Made by a program: the position numbers and the translations under genes
Shown: piece after piece, positions 46,810 to 55,800 of the stretch
Numbering within the stretch: the stretch's first letter is position 1
How the letters are laid out: each line of letters starts with the position of its first letter
Notes under the pieces: generated by a model
Databases searched by the model: none
What the model saw: the letters and a program-made list of their open reading frames with translations, nothing else
What the model was told of the DNA's origin: nothing
DNA from: Thiogranum sp.
GTDB lineage: Bacteria; Pseudomonadota; Gammaproteobacteria; DSM-19610
Assembly: GCA_030148915.1 (NCBI GenBank)
Contig: JASBSN010000043.1
Span: forward strand, 1-64,000
Direction of reading: 5' to 3'
DNA length: 64,000 nt

Positions 46810-47544
46810 TCAGTCGGATTTCCCCGTTTCTACGGCGATCACGTTGGCCATCAGCCAGCAACCAATGAAGGAGAGGAAAAAAATTGCATCGCGCAGATCG
46901 ATGACGCCTTTGGTGATTGATTCGAAGTGGCTCAGAAAACTCATCCTGCCGACCGCGTTGATCAGCGCCGGCGGCGCCCAGCCCTGGAAGATATCCATCA
47001 CCATGGGAAAACCCGCCAGGACAAAAACCAAGCAGATAACGAACGAGAACACAAAGGCGATGACCTGGTTGCGGGTAAACGCCGATACACAGGCGCCGAC
47101 GGCGAGATAGGCCCCTGCCATCAGGAAGCTGCCAAAATAGCTCAGCGCGATGACGGGATTATCGGCGTGGCCGAGATAATTGATAGTGAGCCATACTGGA
47201 AAGGTCAGCGCCAGGGCGATGCCGGTGAACGTCCACGCGGCGAGAAATTTGCCGATTACCGCCGCGCCGACCGATACCGGCAGCGTCATCAACAATTCAA
47301 TCGTTCCGCTCTTGCGCTCCTCCGACCACAGGCGCATCGACAGCGCCGGAATCAAAAACAGATAGAGCCAGGGATGAAAGGTGAAAAAGGGCTGCAGATC
47401 GGCCTGACCGCGCTCGTACAGTCCACCCAGGTAAAATGTAAAGGCGCCGGACAGCACCAGAAAGATGACGATAAACACGTACGCCACCGGGGTGGCGAAG
47501 TAGTTGCCGAGCTCTCGCCTGAGGATGGCGCCGGTCACCGTCAC
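46810..47544 (-). CDS. ABC-2 permease (GldF-like)
   Basis: 244 residues, GTG start overlapping the ATPase stop (GTGA). Six membrane segments (TPVAYVFIVIFLVLSGAFTFYLG; LYLFLIPALSMRLWSEERKSGTIELLMTLP; FLAAWTFTGIALALTFPVWLTI; AYLAVGACVSAF; VIAFVFSFVICLVFVLAG; AIFFLSFIGCWLMANVIAV). The conserved SEERKSGTIELLMTLPV region is characteristic of GldF/NosY-like permeases. Forms the membrane channel of the exporter. Confidence 0.88.
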   Translation of the reverse strand: MTVTGAILRRELGNYFATPVAYVFIVIFLVLSGAFTFYLGGLYERGQADLQPFFTFHPWLYLFLIPALSMRLWSEERKSGTIELLMTLPVSVGAAVIGKFLAAWTFTGIALALTFPVWLTINYLGHADNPVIALSYFGSFLMAGAYLAVGACVSAFTRNQVIAFVFSFVICLVFVLAGFPMVMDIFQGWAPPALINAVGRMSFLSHFESITKGVIDLRDAIFFLSFIGCWLMANVIAVETGKSD

Positions 47545-48524
47545 GCTGGCTCCCCGCGCTGCGCGGCTTCGGCCGGGCCGGTGATACGGCGAAACACCTC
47601 ATCGAGCTGTCCGCTCTCGACAACCAGTTCCTGGAGCTGCCAGGTTTCGGCGCGCGCCAGCTGTGCTACCTGTTTGACGATGGCCGTTGCGTTGTTGGGT
47701 AGCACCATGAGCTGATCGGCTTCGTCGCTTTGGTTCACCCGCCCGACTCCGTGCAGATCCAGCAGGCGTGCTGCGGCGTCCGCCGGGACGTTGCCTGCAA
47801 AGCGCAAACGCACCGCGTTGTGCAGACTGGACATGCACAACAGCTGCTGTGGTGTCCCGTCAAACTTGAGTCTGCCGTGCGCGATGATAATAGCGCGATC
47901 GCAAATCGCGTCCACTTCTTCGAGGATATGCGTGGAGATCAGAATAGCCTTGTCTCTGGCCATCTCCCGGATCAGTGTACGCACTTCATGCTTCTGGTTG
48001 GGGTCGAGGCCGTCGGTCGGTTCATCCATCACCAGGATCGGGGGATCGTGCAGGATCGCCTGCGCCAGTCCGACGCGCCGTTTAAAGCCTTTTGATAGGG
48101 TCTCGATGGGCTTGTAGGCGACCGAGCCCAGATTTGCCTTCTCAACGGCCGCCGCCACCCGTGAGCGCCGTTCGCGGCGGCGGTAACCGCGCATGCGGGC
48201 GATAAAGGTGAGAAAGGCGCTGACCGACATATCGGCGTAGGCGGGAGCGCCTTCGGGCAGATAACCGAGACAACGCTTGGCTTCGAGCGGCCGCCGATCG
48301 ATGTCGTACCCACCCACCCATACCTGCCCCCGGGTGGGTGCCAAGAACCCGGCGATCATCTTCATCGTGGTGGATTTGCCGGCGCCGTTGGGGCCGAGAA
48401 AGCCGAGCACTTCACCGCGGCGGACCGCGAAGGAAATGTCCTTGACGGCGCTAAAAGCGCCGAAATCTTTACCCAGCGACGCGACTTCGACCGCTGCGCG
48501 TGACTGTGCGCCGGCGCTCGTCAT
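47541..48524 (-). CDS. ABC transporter ATPase (GldA-like)
   Basis: 327 residues. Walker A GPNGAGKST, signature LSKGFKRRVGLAQAI, Walker B ILVMDEPTDGLDPNQ and H-loop ILISTH are intact, with a C-terminal DUF4162-like regulatory tail. First gene of the four-gene operon ATPase, permease, GldG-like, DUF4340. Related to GldA/CcmA-type ATPases. The approximately 80 bp upstream show no gene. Confidence 0.9.
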   Translation of the reverse strand: MTSAGAQSRAAVEVASLGKDFGAFSAVKDISFAVRRGEVLGFLGPNGAGKSTTMKMIAGFLAPTRGQVWVGGYDIDRRPLEAKRCLGYLPEGAPAYADMSVSAFLTFIARMRGYRRRERRSRVAAAVEKANLGSVAYKPIETLSKGFKRRVGLAQAILHDPPILVMDEPTDGLDPNQKHEVRTLIREMARDKAILISTHILEEVDAICDRAIIIAHGRLKFDGTPQQLLCMSSLHNAVRLRFAGNVPADAAARLLDLHGVGRVNQSDEADQLMVLPNNATAIVKQVAQLARAETWQLQELVVESGQLDEVFRRITGPAEAAQRGEPA

Positions 48525-48623
48525 GTGGGGCGGGGAGAAGATTTAATCATAGTGCCTGGAGCGGTATTTGTTAATGCAAAGTTATTTATAGCCGACTAAT
48601 CGCAAGACGCAGATGGAGCCGGT

Positions 48624-49268
48624 TTATTCTTTTTCCGTTTGCGCGGCGGCCGTTGCCGGTACCGGGCGATAGCTGACAAATTTGCGTTCAATCAGCTTTT
48701 TGTCCTGATACCAGATCTGGAAGATCCAGTCACCTTCGACGAGTTCATAGTCTTCGTTGAATACGTAGCCGTCGAAACCCATCACCTGCTGGGTTTCCAC
48801 CCGGCCTTTGAAGTGACGCTCCCAGCCGGTGGTTTTTGAGCCGTCGGGCAAGGTCATTTGCGGATGAATCAGTACTTTTTTCAGCTCCATGACCGGCTTG
48901 ATCAGCGCTTCCGGCGGCAAATCGAATAAACGATACTGATAGCCGAAATAGGTCTCTTTGAGCAAGGGGATACGATCTGTCATGCTCACGTGCTCGAGCG
49001 TGGGTTTGCGTATGACTTTGCCGGTATTGGTTTCGCTGCTGTCCTTGAGTTGGCCTTTCCGCAGTGCTTTGTAGATGCCGAACTGGAAGACGTGAGCCGT
49101 CGGCCCTTGGGACTGGGAATCGGTTGGCGCAGCGACACCCGCGCTCGCTCCGGCCTCGGTGGCGTTCAGTTCGCCGCTGGGGGCTGTCGGCTCGCTAACA
49201 CTGCTGTCGGCCGTACGTTCGCAGCCCGCCAGCGCGATAACAAACACGAGCATGATTACGCGTATCAT
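48624..49268 (-). CDS. DUF3859 lipoprotein
   Basis: 214 residues; lipobox LAGC (IRVIMLVFVIALAGC), then a low-complexity linker rich in Ser/Ala/Glu and a beta-rich DUF3859-like domain (HVFQFGIYKALRKGQLKDSSETNTGKVIRKPTLEHVSMTDRIPLLKETYFGYQYRLF ... GDWIFQIWYQDKKLIERKFV). GAGG precedes the ATG. Outer-membrane or periplasmic; function unknown. It is 100 bp after the Gld-like ATPase start and on the same strand, so it sits upstream of that operon. Confidence 0.8.
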   Translation of the reverse strand: MIRVIMLVFVIALAGCERTADSSVSEPTAPSGELNATEAGASAGVAAPTDSQSQGPTAHVFQFGIYKALRKGQLKDSSETNTGKVIRKPTLEHVSMTDRIPLLKETYFGYQYRLFDLPPEALIKPVMELKKVLIHPQMTLPDGSKTTGWERHFKGRVETQQVMGFDGYVFNEDYELVEGDWIFQIWYQDKKLIERKFVSYRPVPATAAAQTEKE

Positions 49269-49494
49269 AATCCGTCCTCTATGGTTCCAGCCGCCGGCGC
49301 GTATAACCAGTATCCCGGTAAGCGGTGGCTAAGTCCAGATTGATTCGGGAGAGTAGGGAAAAAAATAGGGGCGCTACATGCGCAGCGCCCGAGAGAGGAA
49401 GGGGTCATACTTGCTCTTTATGCCGGTTGGCGTTTTATGGTTAGTGGGCCTTCTGCGCTATAGCAGCTTGTCGTGCAGCTTGCTCGGATGCGCT

Positions 49495-50199
49495 TCAGGG
49501 ATACTGGAACCAGGCTTCCCGGGTCGCCGGCGACAGCCCGTGGCTGGCACTGTCAGTACAGTGCGAAACCACCCTGATCAGAAAAGGTGTGCCTTCCTGA
49601 CCGGGCTCTCTGGGATCGGCAATCGCCGTGGGGACATTGGCGTGTCCTTCGTGTCCGGGCCGCGAAGTTGTCGTCATCTGAAACGGGTAGGCGCCGCGTA
49701 CCAGCGGAAAATCGAGCGTAGTCTTGAACTCGCCACGGCCGGATGCATCAGTGGTGAACGAGTTGATTGATGCGCTGGCCCCGGCGGGGTCCACCCACGG
49801 ACTGATCCCGTTCAGGGCGTCGAGGGCGGAGCCTGGCGCCAGCGGGGTTGCGCCGCCGCCGGTCAGAGGGCTGCCGGCGCTGTTCAAGCCGTTCTTGCCC
49901 TTGATGCGGACCCACACGGTGAACAGCGTGTCCGGCGCGGCGCCATTGACTTCGATCTCGACACGGCTTGCGTCGCCCTTCTGGCTGACTTCGAGCGTCG
50001 CGGTCGCGCCCTGCCAGCCGTTACCGCTGGGGTCCAGTGCGCAGTTGGCCTCGACGGTGTCGCCGCTACCACTGGCTGAGCCGGGGCCTCGCCGGCTCAT
50101 GTTGTCATCTATCACGCTGGAGCCGGCCAGTGCCATGGAAGAGGCCGCGCCCATTGTCAGCAGCGTAACGGCGAGTGTCGTCATTTTGAAATTGATCAT
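49495..50199 (-). CDS. Exported protein of unknown function
   Basis: 234 residues from MINFKMTTLAVTL with a signal peptide (LAVTLLTMGAASSMALAG). The mature protein is rich in Gly/Ser/Thr, beta-like (ATATLEVSQKGDASRVEIEVNGAAPDTLFTVWVRIKGKNGLNSAG), and ends GTPFLIRVVSHCTDSASHGLSPATREAWFQYP. Two cysteines only. I do not recognise the family; a beta-sandwich or CHRD-like fold is possible. It follows the 50312-51856 gene on the same strand with a 112 bp gap. The 49269-49494 gap shows no gene. Confidence 0.7.
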   Translation of the reverse strand: MINFKMTTLAVTLLTMGAASSMALAGSSVIDDNMSRRGPGSASGSGDTVEANCALDPSGNGWQGATATLEVSQKGDASRVEIEVNGAAPDTLFTVWVRIKGKNGLNSAGSPLTGGGATPLAPGSALDALNGISPWVDPAGASASINSFTTDASGRGEFKTTLDFPLVRGAYPFQMTTTSRPGHEGHANVPTAIADPREPGQEGTPFLIRVVSHCTDSASHGLSPATREAWFQYP

Positions 50200-50311
50200 C
50201 GTTGCATACCCTCTACTTTTGTTTTGATAGTTAAACAAGTTATGCGCCCCCGGCGAACGGCCGCTGAACCGGTCAGGGCAAAGTCCACCGGGAGCATCTC
50301 CCAACAGCTAC

Positions 50312-51856
50312 TTACTGAACGAACGCTTCGTGAATGACCATCAGCATGCGCGGATCAACAAAGTCCGTGCCGCCGGTGACATTGTCGCGGCCGAGATAGG
50401 TGGCGATTGGCTGGGCGCAGCCACTATTGTCGGCGCCGGCGGCCTGATCACCGGTGCAGGTGCCGTCCTGGGCATCGGCGTCTTGCGGTGCGATCGAGTA
50501 TTCACCGACGCCGCCGCCCTGGACGAAGCAGCGCGCCGGGGGTACCGATCCGTGCTCCGTGCAGCCCGGGTTATACGCCGATGAGGCGATCAGCAGGGTC
50601 TCGACGTCACAGGCGGTACCCGCCGGGTTGCTGCCGTTTGCCGTCGGGCCACCGATATTGTCGCAGGCCACCGCGGACATACGGTTGGGGCGAATGCCGG
50701 CAATGACGTTCACGCCCGGGTCCAGACCGATGGTGCGCGAGGGGAAATCGTCGCCGAAATCGACCACGTCAACGCGCTGCCGGAACACGCTCGGGTTACA
50801 GCCACCCGGTGTGCCGGGAACTTCGCCGCGCAGACAATCGCGCGAACGCGCACGGTCGGTGACATAAATGGTACCGTCCTCGTCGTAACCCCAGGCGCGC
50901 AGCGAGTCACGGCGCGACGGGTCATCGAGCGGTTTGCCCGGGCGCAGGTCGATCCAGCGGCTGACGTGAGCGCGGTTCTTTTTATCGCCGAGCTCGAAGT
51001 GCTCGTCCAAATCATTAGAACCCACTCCTGCCACGTCGTCTTTAAGACCGCGTTTCCAGTCCACCATGGCGATGGCGGCGCCGTGGAACATGCTCAGCCC
51101 CATGCCTTCGCTGCTGAAGGCGATACCGGCGATACAGGTCCAACGGGGATCCTTGTTTTTTGGTTGACTGTATTCGTCGATCACCTGCATGGTTTCCTGG
51201 TCGATGACCAGCACCCGGCTGTTGGCATTGCGCTCGGCGGTCGTGTTGACGGGCGGGAAGTACTGATTGGCCTCCAGTCCGCCTTCAGGCGCCACATCGG
51301 AGTTGGAGGCGTTAAAGAAGTTCGCATCGCAGATGGCCTGCACCAGGTTACCGTTGGGCATCATCTGTGTTCCCAGCGGCCGCGGTACGGTGCCGCGCCC
51401 GGCGGGGCCGGTGGGATTACCGAGCAGCGGGCGGTAGGAGACGGTACGGATCGGCGTGCCGTCACGATGAAATTCGGTCAGCGCCTGCTGGCCGGCACTG
51501 GTGATGAAGGCGTGTCCGTTCAGACCGCCCGAGAGTACGCCGGTCGGTTTGAACGGACCCGGGCATTCCAGATTGCCGCTGCCATTTTCGCACACCGGGC
51601 CGTTGGGGTCCGCGGAGCCGCCAAAGGGATTACTTACCGTAATGCCGCGCGCGCCTGTGACGATACTGACTTCCAGCACCTGGCCGGGACCCTGCACGCC
51701 AAACGGAGCGTTCATGGCGTCCGCCATCATGAAATTGGCTTCCAGACAGGCCGGTTGGCCGACCTCATCCAGACCGTGAGCGGTGACGCCGCCGGCAACC
51801 ATGGCGAGACCCAGGCCGTAGGCCAGGCTCGTAAGTGGTTTTATTGTTGATTTCAT
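50312..51856 (-). CDS. Exported cysteine-rich protein, possible beta-propeller
   Basis: 514 residues from MKSTIKPLTSLAYG with GAGGAG about 10 nt upstream and a signal peptide ending VTAHG. The mature part has about 14 cysteines and repeated blade-like segments (VLSGGLNGHAFITSAGQQALTEFHRDGTPIRTVSYRPLLG; TQMMPNGNLVQAICDANFFNASNSD; SRVLVIDQETMQVIDEY; IYVTDRARSRDCLRG). It suggests a secreted, disulfide-stabilised propeller, but I do not recognise a named family. Its promoter region carries the minus-strand copy of the ECF motif at 51951-51976, linking it to the sigma gene that diverges from it. Confidence 0.72.
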   Translation of the reverse strand: MKSTIKPLTSLAYGLGLAMVAGGVTAHGLDEVGQPACLEANFMMADAMNAPFGVQGPGQVLEVSIVTGARGITVSNPFGGSADPNGPVCENGSGNLECPGPFKPTGVLSGGLNGHAFITSAGQQALTEFHRDGTPIRTVSYRPLLGNPTGPAGRGTVPRPLGTQMMPNGNLVQAICDANFFNASNSDVAPEGGLEANQYFPPVNTTAERNANSRVLVIDQETMQVIDEYSQPKNKDPRWTCIAGIAFSSEGMGLSMFHGAAIAMVDWKRGLKDDVAGVGSNDLDEHFELGDKKNRAHVSRWIDLRPGKPLDDPSRRDSLRAWGYDEDGTIYVTDRARSRDCLRGEVPGTPGGCNPSVFRQRVDVVDFGDDFPSRTIGLDPGVNVIAGIRPNRMSAVACDNIGGPTANGSNPAGTACDVETLLIASSAYNPGCTEHGSVPPARCFVQGGGVGEYSIAPQDADAQDGTCTGDQAAGADNSGCAQPIATYLGRDNVTGGTDFVDPRMLMVIHEAFVQ

Positions 51857-51950
51857 CAGTGTTGAGCTCCTCACAATATTTAGTATTGGTAGAATGAGTG
51901 TTATGTAGCGAAGGCATGCGGCGCGCCTGAGCGGCCGCTGCTAAAGGTAG

Positions 51951-51976
51951 GGAGGCGCGAGCGGTGTAATTTATTC
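51951..51976 (-). promoter_or_regulatory. Putative ECF promoter of the propeller-like gene
   Basis: On the minus strand GAATAA (51976-51971), 17-nt spacer, TCC (51953-51951), about 95 nt before the ATG at 51856. It differs from the other four sites only in TCC for TCT. The exported-protein gene at 49495 may belong to the same unit. Confidence 0.5.
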
Positions 51977-52042
51977 GAATTTACTTAGCATCTTAAGGCA
52001 CATAAAGACTGAATCTATGCCGCCGCCAGAGCGGCCCAATTT

Positions 52043-52067
52043 GAATAATGCCCGGACTGGCGCGTCT
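52043..52067 (+). promoter_or_regulatory. Putative ECF promoter of the second sigma gene
   Basis: GAATAA (52043-52048), 16-nt spacer, TCT (52065-52067), only 10 nt before the sigma ATG at 52078. The placement mirrors that in front of the first sigma gene (8 nt), which argues against chance. Confidence 0.55.
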
Positions 52068-52077
52068 GAAGAAGAAT

Positions 52078-52629
52078 ATGAGTCTCTTAAATCAGATTTT
52101 CTCCCGCCGCGACCAGCGCAGGACAATCGCCGCTGACCGCGACCGCCTCTACCGCGTGGCGTTGTCCTGGTGCGGGGACCCCATGGTGGCCGACGACCTG
52201 GTTCAGGAGGCTCTGCTTATCGCCCTGCACAGCATCGATCAACTGCGGGACAGCCGCTGTCTGAGTGCCTGGATGTACCGAATTCTCAGCAACTGCTGGC
52301 ACCAGCACCTGCGCCAGCTGCGCCCGATGACTGACATCGATGACGCCAGCATCGTCAGCGACACAGACGCGGAATCCTGCTGTTGCGAACAACAAACCGT
52401 GGCCCGGGTCCGGGCCGCTATCTTGAAATTACCGCCCGGACAGCGCCAGACCTTGACGCTGGTCGATCTGGGCGGATTCTCTTATGCCGAAGTTGCCGAG
52501 GCATTGAATATTCCTATTGGTACGGTGATGAGTCGCCTGCATACGGCGCGCCGTTCGTTGCGGAGACTTTTGCTGGGTATCTGCGACTCGACGCCCGTGC
52601 CGGTGGCCCGGATAGGCGACCTGAAGTAA
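52078..52629 (+). CDS. ECF RNA polymerase sigma factor (copy 2)
   Basis: 183 residues from MSLLNQIF. Region 2 (DRLYRVALSWCGDPMVADDLVQEALLIALHSIDQLRD) and region 4 (LPPGQRQTLTLVDLGGFSYAEVAEALNIPIGTVMSRLHTARRSL) match copy 1 almost word for word, so they are close paralogues. A linker of acidic residues and a Cys cluster (SCCCEQQ) differs between them. No anti-sigma gene follows it; it may be controlled by the copy-1 anti-sigma factor or be constitutively active. It diverges from the propeller-like gene. Confidence 0.92.
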   Translation: MSLLNQIFSRRDQRRTIAADRDRLYRVALSWCGDPMVADDLVQEALLIALHSIDQLRDSRCLSAWMYRILSNCWHQHLRQLRPMTDIDDASIVSDTDAESCCCEQQTVARVRAAILKLPPGQRQTLTLVDLGGFSYAEVAEALNIPIGTVMSRLHTARRSLRRLLLGICDSTPVPVARIGDLK

Positions 52630-52722
52630 GGTATTCCGGCCTGCCCAGCGCCTTCTATCTGTGACTTAACGCACAGAAGACTCCGTATCACCGGACAAAT
52701 AACTCCGAAAGCTAAAAATATC

Positions 52723-52748
52723 GAATAAATCCGGCGTCTGAATACTCT
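52723..52748 (+). promoter_or_regulatory. Putative ECF promoter upstream of the Crp/Fnr gene
   Basis: GAATAA (52723-52728), 17-nt spacer, TCT (52746-52748); ends about 168 nt before the Crp/Fnr ATG at 52917. The gap 52630-52916 holds no gene and is A/T-rich near 52830-52880. Confidence 0.5.
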
Positions 52749-52916
52749 CTCATCGGCGGGTTCGGATGGGACGGTTTGCGGCGGCCTGGATTAAATCCGC
52801 CGCTTTATCCGTCTTTCAGTGTGGGAGCTATTTTTCTCTAAATAATAAGTTCTGCAGAAAATAATAAACCTGCGACCGTACCGGTACGGAAAAAAATAAT
52901 GTTTAGGAGAGGAGCG

Positions 52917-53618
52917 ATGTTGAATGAGGTTCGACATACGGCAGGCGTAATAAACCATCAACAGACCTGGCTGAAGCAAATTCCCGGTCTACAGCATATT
53001 ACCGAGGATGTCTGGAAGGAGGCGTTGACCAAATCCGAAATTATTTCATTTCCCGCCGGCGCCAAATTGGTGCAGTGCGGCGACGCTGCAACCCATTTTG
53101 TGATTGTTCTGAAAGGCGTTGTCCGGGTGTTTCAGATCGCGGAAAGCGGCCGGGAGATTTGTCTTTATCGGGTGCGCAGGGGGCAGGTCTGCGTGCTGAC
53201 CTTGACCAAGCTGCTCACTACCCGGGATATTTTCGCCCAAGCGGTGGCTGACGAAGATGTGCGCATTCTGGCCATGCCTATTGACTATTTTCGGCGCCTA
53301 ATGGCCGAGTCCGAAGATTTCAGGCAGCATGTCATGTGCTCCATGGCCGATAGTTTTACCGAAGTGGTTCAACTGGTGGCCAATGTCAGTTTTCAGCGTC
53401 TGGAATTAAGGCTGGCGTGTTTGCTCGGAAAACTGGCTCAAGCGGAAACCTCCTGCACACTCAAAGTCACCCATCAGGAAGTCGCCAATGAATTGGGGAC
53501 TACGCGTGAAGTGGTCAGCAGGATATTGAAAGATTTCGAGAACATCGGTTGTATTAAGCTGCGCCGCGGCAGCATTGAAGTGCTGTCGGGCGAAACGCTG
53601 CAGGGGATCTCCGGTTAA
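52917..53618 (+). CDS. Crp/Fnr family transcriptional regulator
   Basis: 233 residues from MLNEVRHTAG with AGGAGAGGAG upstream. N-terminal cyclic-nucleotide-binding-type beta roll (FPAGAKLVQCGDAATHFVIVLKGVVRVFQIAESGREICLYRVRRGQVCVL), a long dimerisation helix, and a C-terminal HTH_Crp (VTHQEVANELGTTREVVSRILKDFENIGCIKLRRGSIEVL). No N-terminal cluster of cysteines typical of [4Fe-4S] FNR, and no clear cAMP-binding RxS. The signal is unknown. It may regulate the surrounding oxidase genes. Confidence 0.88.
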   Translation: MLNEVRHTAGVINHQQTWLKQIPGLQHITEDVWKEALTKSEIISFPAGAKLVQCGDAATHFVIVLKGVVRVFQIAESGREICLYRVRRGQVCVLTLTKLLTTRDIFAQAVADEDVRILAMPIDYFRRLMAESEDFRQHVMCSMADSFTEVVQLVANVSFQRLELRLACLLGKLAQAETSCTLKVTHQEVANELGTTREVVSRILKDFENIGCIKLRRGSIEVLSGETLQGISG

Positions 53619-53679
53619 CCGAGCGGCACTGTCAAGCGAGTCGAAACACCACATACCGTGTTCGAGGCGGGCGCGTTCG

Positions 53680-54234
53680 ATGAGGGCGCCTCGCGTGTTG
53701 GCCCTGCTGCTGGCCGCGACGGTGCTCGCCTGTAGCGACCGGGCGCAGTATGACAACCACAGCGCAGCCTGTGATGCCGCACAACGACAGGGTCTTCTGG
53801 CGCTGGCCGTCAAGGCCTGTGGGCAGGCGGTGGTTGCGGCTGAGTCGGCTGGCTTGCCTGCGGCGACCAAATCCCAGGCGTTATACAGGCTTGGGCGGCT
53901 TAAACGACAGCAGGGAAAGTTTGTCCAAGCCGAGGCCCTGCTCAGCCGATCGCTTGGCGAAGAGGCGACGTTGGATACTGCGCAAATCGGTGATCGTCTG
54001 ATTGAATTGAGTTTAAGCCTCGCCGGCCAGGGGCGCTGGTCCGAGGGCGCGCTGATACTGCAGCGCTTGATAACCTTACTTGATAATCTCCCGGAAACAC
54101 CCCGCGCTGACACCGTCAATATTATTCACCGCTACCGTATACAGCTGAATAAAACCGGGCGCAGTGAGCTCGCGAGTCGCCTCGAAGCGGCGGCCGCAAA
54201 GCTAAAACAACCGCTGCCTGCAGATCGCAGCTGA
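53680..54234 (+). CDS. Small TPR-like lipoprotein
   Basis: 184 residues from MRAPRVLALLLAATVLACSD (lipobox VLAC). The mature part consists of helix-turn-helix repeats resembling tetratricopeptides (CDAAQRQGLLALAVKACGQAVVAAESAGLPAATKSQALYRLGRLKRQQGKFVQAEALLSRSL; LIELSLSLAGQGRWSEGALILQRLITLL). Likely an outer-membrane-anchored scaffold. It begins 61 bp after the Crp/Fnr stop and may be co-transcribed. Start choice rests on the lipobox. Confidence 0.72.
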   Translation: MRAPRVLALLLAATVLACSDRAQYDNHSAACDAAQRQGLLALAVKACGQAVVAAESAGLPAATKSQALYRLGRLKRQQGKFVQAEALLSRSLGEEATLDTAQIGDRLIELSLSLAGQGRWSEGALILQRLITLLDNLPETPRADTVNIIHRYRIQLNKTGRSELASRLEAAAAKLKQPLPADRS

Positions 54235-54283
54235 TGGGCGTTCGTCGGCGTTTGCGGTTTTATTCGCGCCCGGTACAACGCCC

Positions 54284-54312
54284 AAAAAAAACCGGCCTCT
54301 GAAAGGCCGGCT
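54284..54312 (-). terminator. Intrinsic terminator of the di-heme oxidoreductase gene
   Basis: On the minus strand GCCGGCCTTTCAGAGGCCGG forms a GC-rich stem followed by T8, 46 bp after the stop of the gene at 54358. On the plus strand there is only an A-run before the stem, so it acts mainly for the minus gene. Confidence 0.8.
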
Positions 54313-54357
54313 AAATTAGGGCAGGTCGCCCTGAAACGGGCTTAACGCTGTTTGTGT

Positions 54358-55800
54358 TCAGTCCTCGTCATCCGGCGCCACCACCTGCAAGGTCTTAAGA
54401 AACTTCACCACAGCGATCTGATCTTGCGCGGCGCTGGCCAGAAACAGATCGCGGGCGCTGCGCGCTTCCCCGCCGTGGGCGAGTATCGCTTCGGCAATGG
54501 TGGTCAGATCCCCGCGGTGTCCATAGGGTGCCGAGTTACCCACGTCCCATAGTTTGCGCGTCAGGAAGAACTCGGTGCCGGGTTTACCGTCCTGGTCAGG
54601 ACGACCTTGCGCCAGGTGCTCATTGCAGAAGTGGCGCACCGGATCCGGGTCCGTAACCTCGTCGCACAGGTTATGGCGCTTGAGATCGGTGTAGGCGCGC
54701 ACGATCGCACCACCCTTTTTGCCTTTCTCCAACAACGGACCCTCGCCCTGTTTAGTCATGTCGAAGCGGTATTCGGGACAGACCGTGATATCGCTGCAAG
54801 TGCCCGGTGGATTAAAGGGGTTGGGTTCGACAAAGAAGCGGCTTTGCAGCTCTAACTTAGGTACATGGCAGGAGGTACAGCCGACGTCATCGAATACCTC
54901 TTCACCGCGCTGAACGCGTTCGCGCTCCTCTTGGCTTTTCGGCATAGCCCGCCCGGGTACCCCGAGCTGCGCTTGCCAGAGCGTATTGGCGGTGATGTCG
55001 CCGACGGTCAGTTCGCGCGCTACGCCGTCTTCGTCGAAATCCGGATCAAAGCCTTTTGCCGGGTTCATATCGAAGCGCTCTTCGGCCTGCATGCCGTGGT
55101 GGTGGTTCATCGCATTGGCGGTGAACTCGCGCAGAGAAATAACCACTCCGGCCTGGTGAAAGGGCTTGACGACCAGATCAGTATCGACGCCTCTACTCGC
55201 TGTGACGACCCCCCCGAGCTTGGTGATTTCAAAATTTATGCCCTTGGTGGTCAGCGTGTGCGCGCCGTCGGGTAAAGCGCCCGCCTGAGTCTGGAGGTCG
55301 ACGGTCATTTCACGCGACAGCATTTCAATCGCGCCCGACCCGTTCATGCCTAGGGTATTGCGCTCGTTGCTGAACTCAGGGGCCACCGAAAAATTAACCG
55401 GATCGGCCGCCTGTGCGAGCACGAAAACGCTGGTGACAATATCACCGGCGCCGCCGGCGCGCGGTTGCGCATGGCACCCGGCGCAGGAATTGGACTCCGG
55501 CGCCGAGGTGCGGATAAAGGCCGGTTCATCGGCTACCCGTTTATCTCCGGTACCGGTGGCGGAAGGGCGCCCCTGCCCGTCGCAGGTATTGAATCGTGCG
55601 ACGAACAACGCTTCGCCGGCATCGGTGATCTGCTTAAAACTCAACGCACCGCTGTTGATGTCGGTTTGATGGACGTGCCCGGACAACACCGGCGCGTCCG
55701 GAAAACCGGCCGCGCAAGTATGAATTTCGTGCGCCGTTGCCGCTATCGGCATCAGTGCCAACGCCAATACCACAGGAATGCTTGGATGAGTAGCTGTCAT
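54358..55800 (-). CDS. Di-heme DUF1111-type (DHOR) oxidoreductase
   Basis: 480 residues with GGAG upstream and a signal peptide (PVVLALALMPIAATAHE). Two heme-c motifs: CAGCH (106-110) and CTSCH (308-312). Other DUF1111-like blocks: GLGRR-like KRVADEPAFIRTSAPESNSC, AMNHHHGMQAEERF, and a C-terminal KPGTEFFLTRKLWDVGNSAPYGHRGDLTTIAEAILAHGGEA, characteristic of the family that includes proposed thiol oxidoreductases. A periplasmic redox protein; electron partners are unknown, but the multicopper oxidase nearby is a candidate. Confidence 0.87.
   Translation of the reverse strand: MTATHPSIPVVLALALMPIAATAHEIHTCAAGFPDAPVLSGHVHQTDINSGALSFKQITDAGEALFVARFNTCDGQGRPSATGTGDKRVADEPAFIRTSAPESNSCAGCHAQPRAGGAGDIVTSVFVLAQAADPVNFSVAPEFSNERNTLGMNGSGAIEMLSREMTVDLQTQAGALPDGAHTLTTKGINFEITKLGGVVTASRGVDTDLVVKPFHQAGVVISLREFTANAMNHHHGMQAEERFDMNPAKGFDPDFDEDGVARELTVGDITANTLWQAQLGVPGRAMPKSQEERERVQRGEEVFDDVGCTSCHVPKLELQSRFFVEPNPFNPPGTCSDITVCPEYRFDMTKQGEGPLLEKGKKGGAIVRAYTDLKRHNLCDEVTDPDPVRHFCNEHLAQGRPDQDGKPGTEFFLTRKLWDVGNSAPYGHRGDLTTIAEAILAHGGEARSARDLFLASAAQDQIAVVKFLKTLQVVAPDDED

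Noticed and set aside
53406-54119. 237-residue minus-strand ORF
   Set aside because: Antisense to the Crp/Fnr and TPR lipoprotein genes; no domain signal.
54250-54262. GAATAA-like sequence (minus strand) near 54252
   Set aside because: No -10 partner at the required distance and it points into the TPR lipoprotein gene's end.
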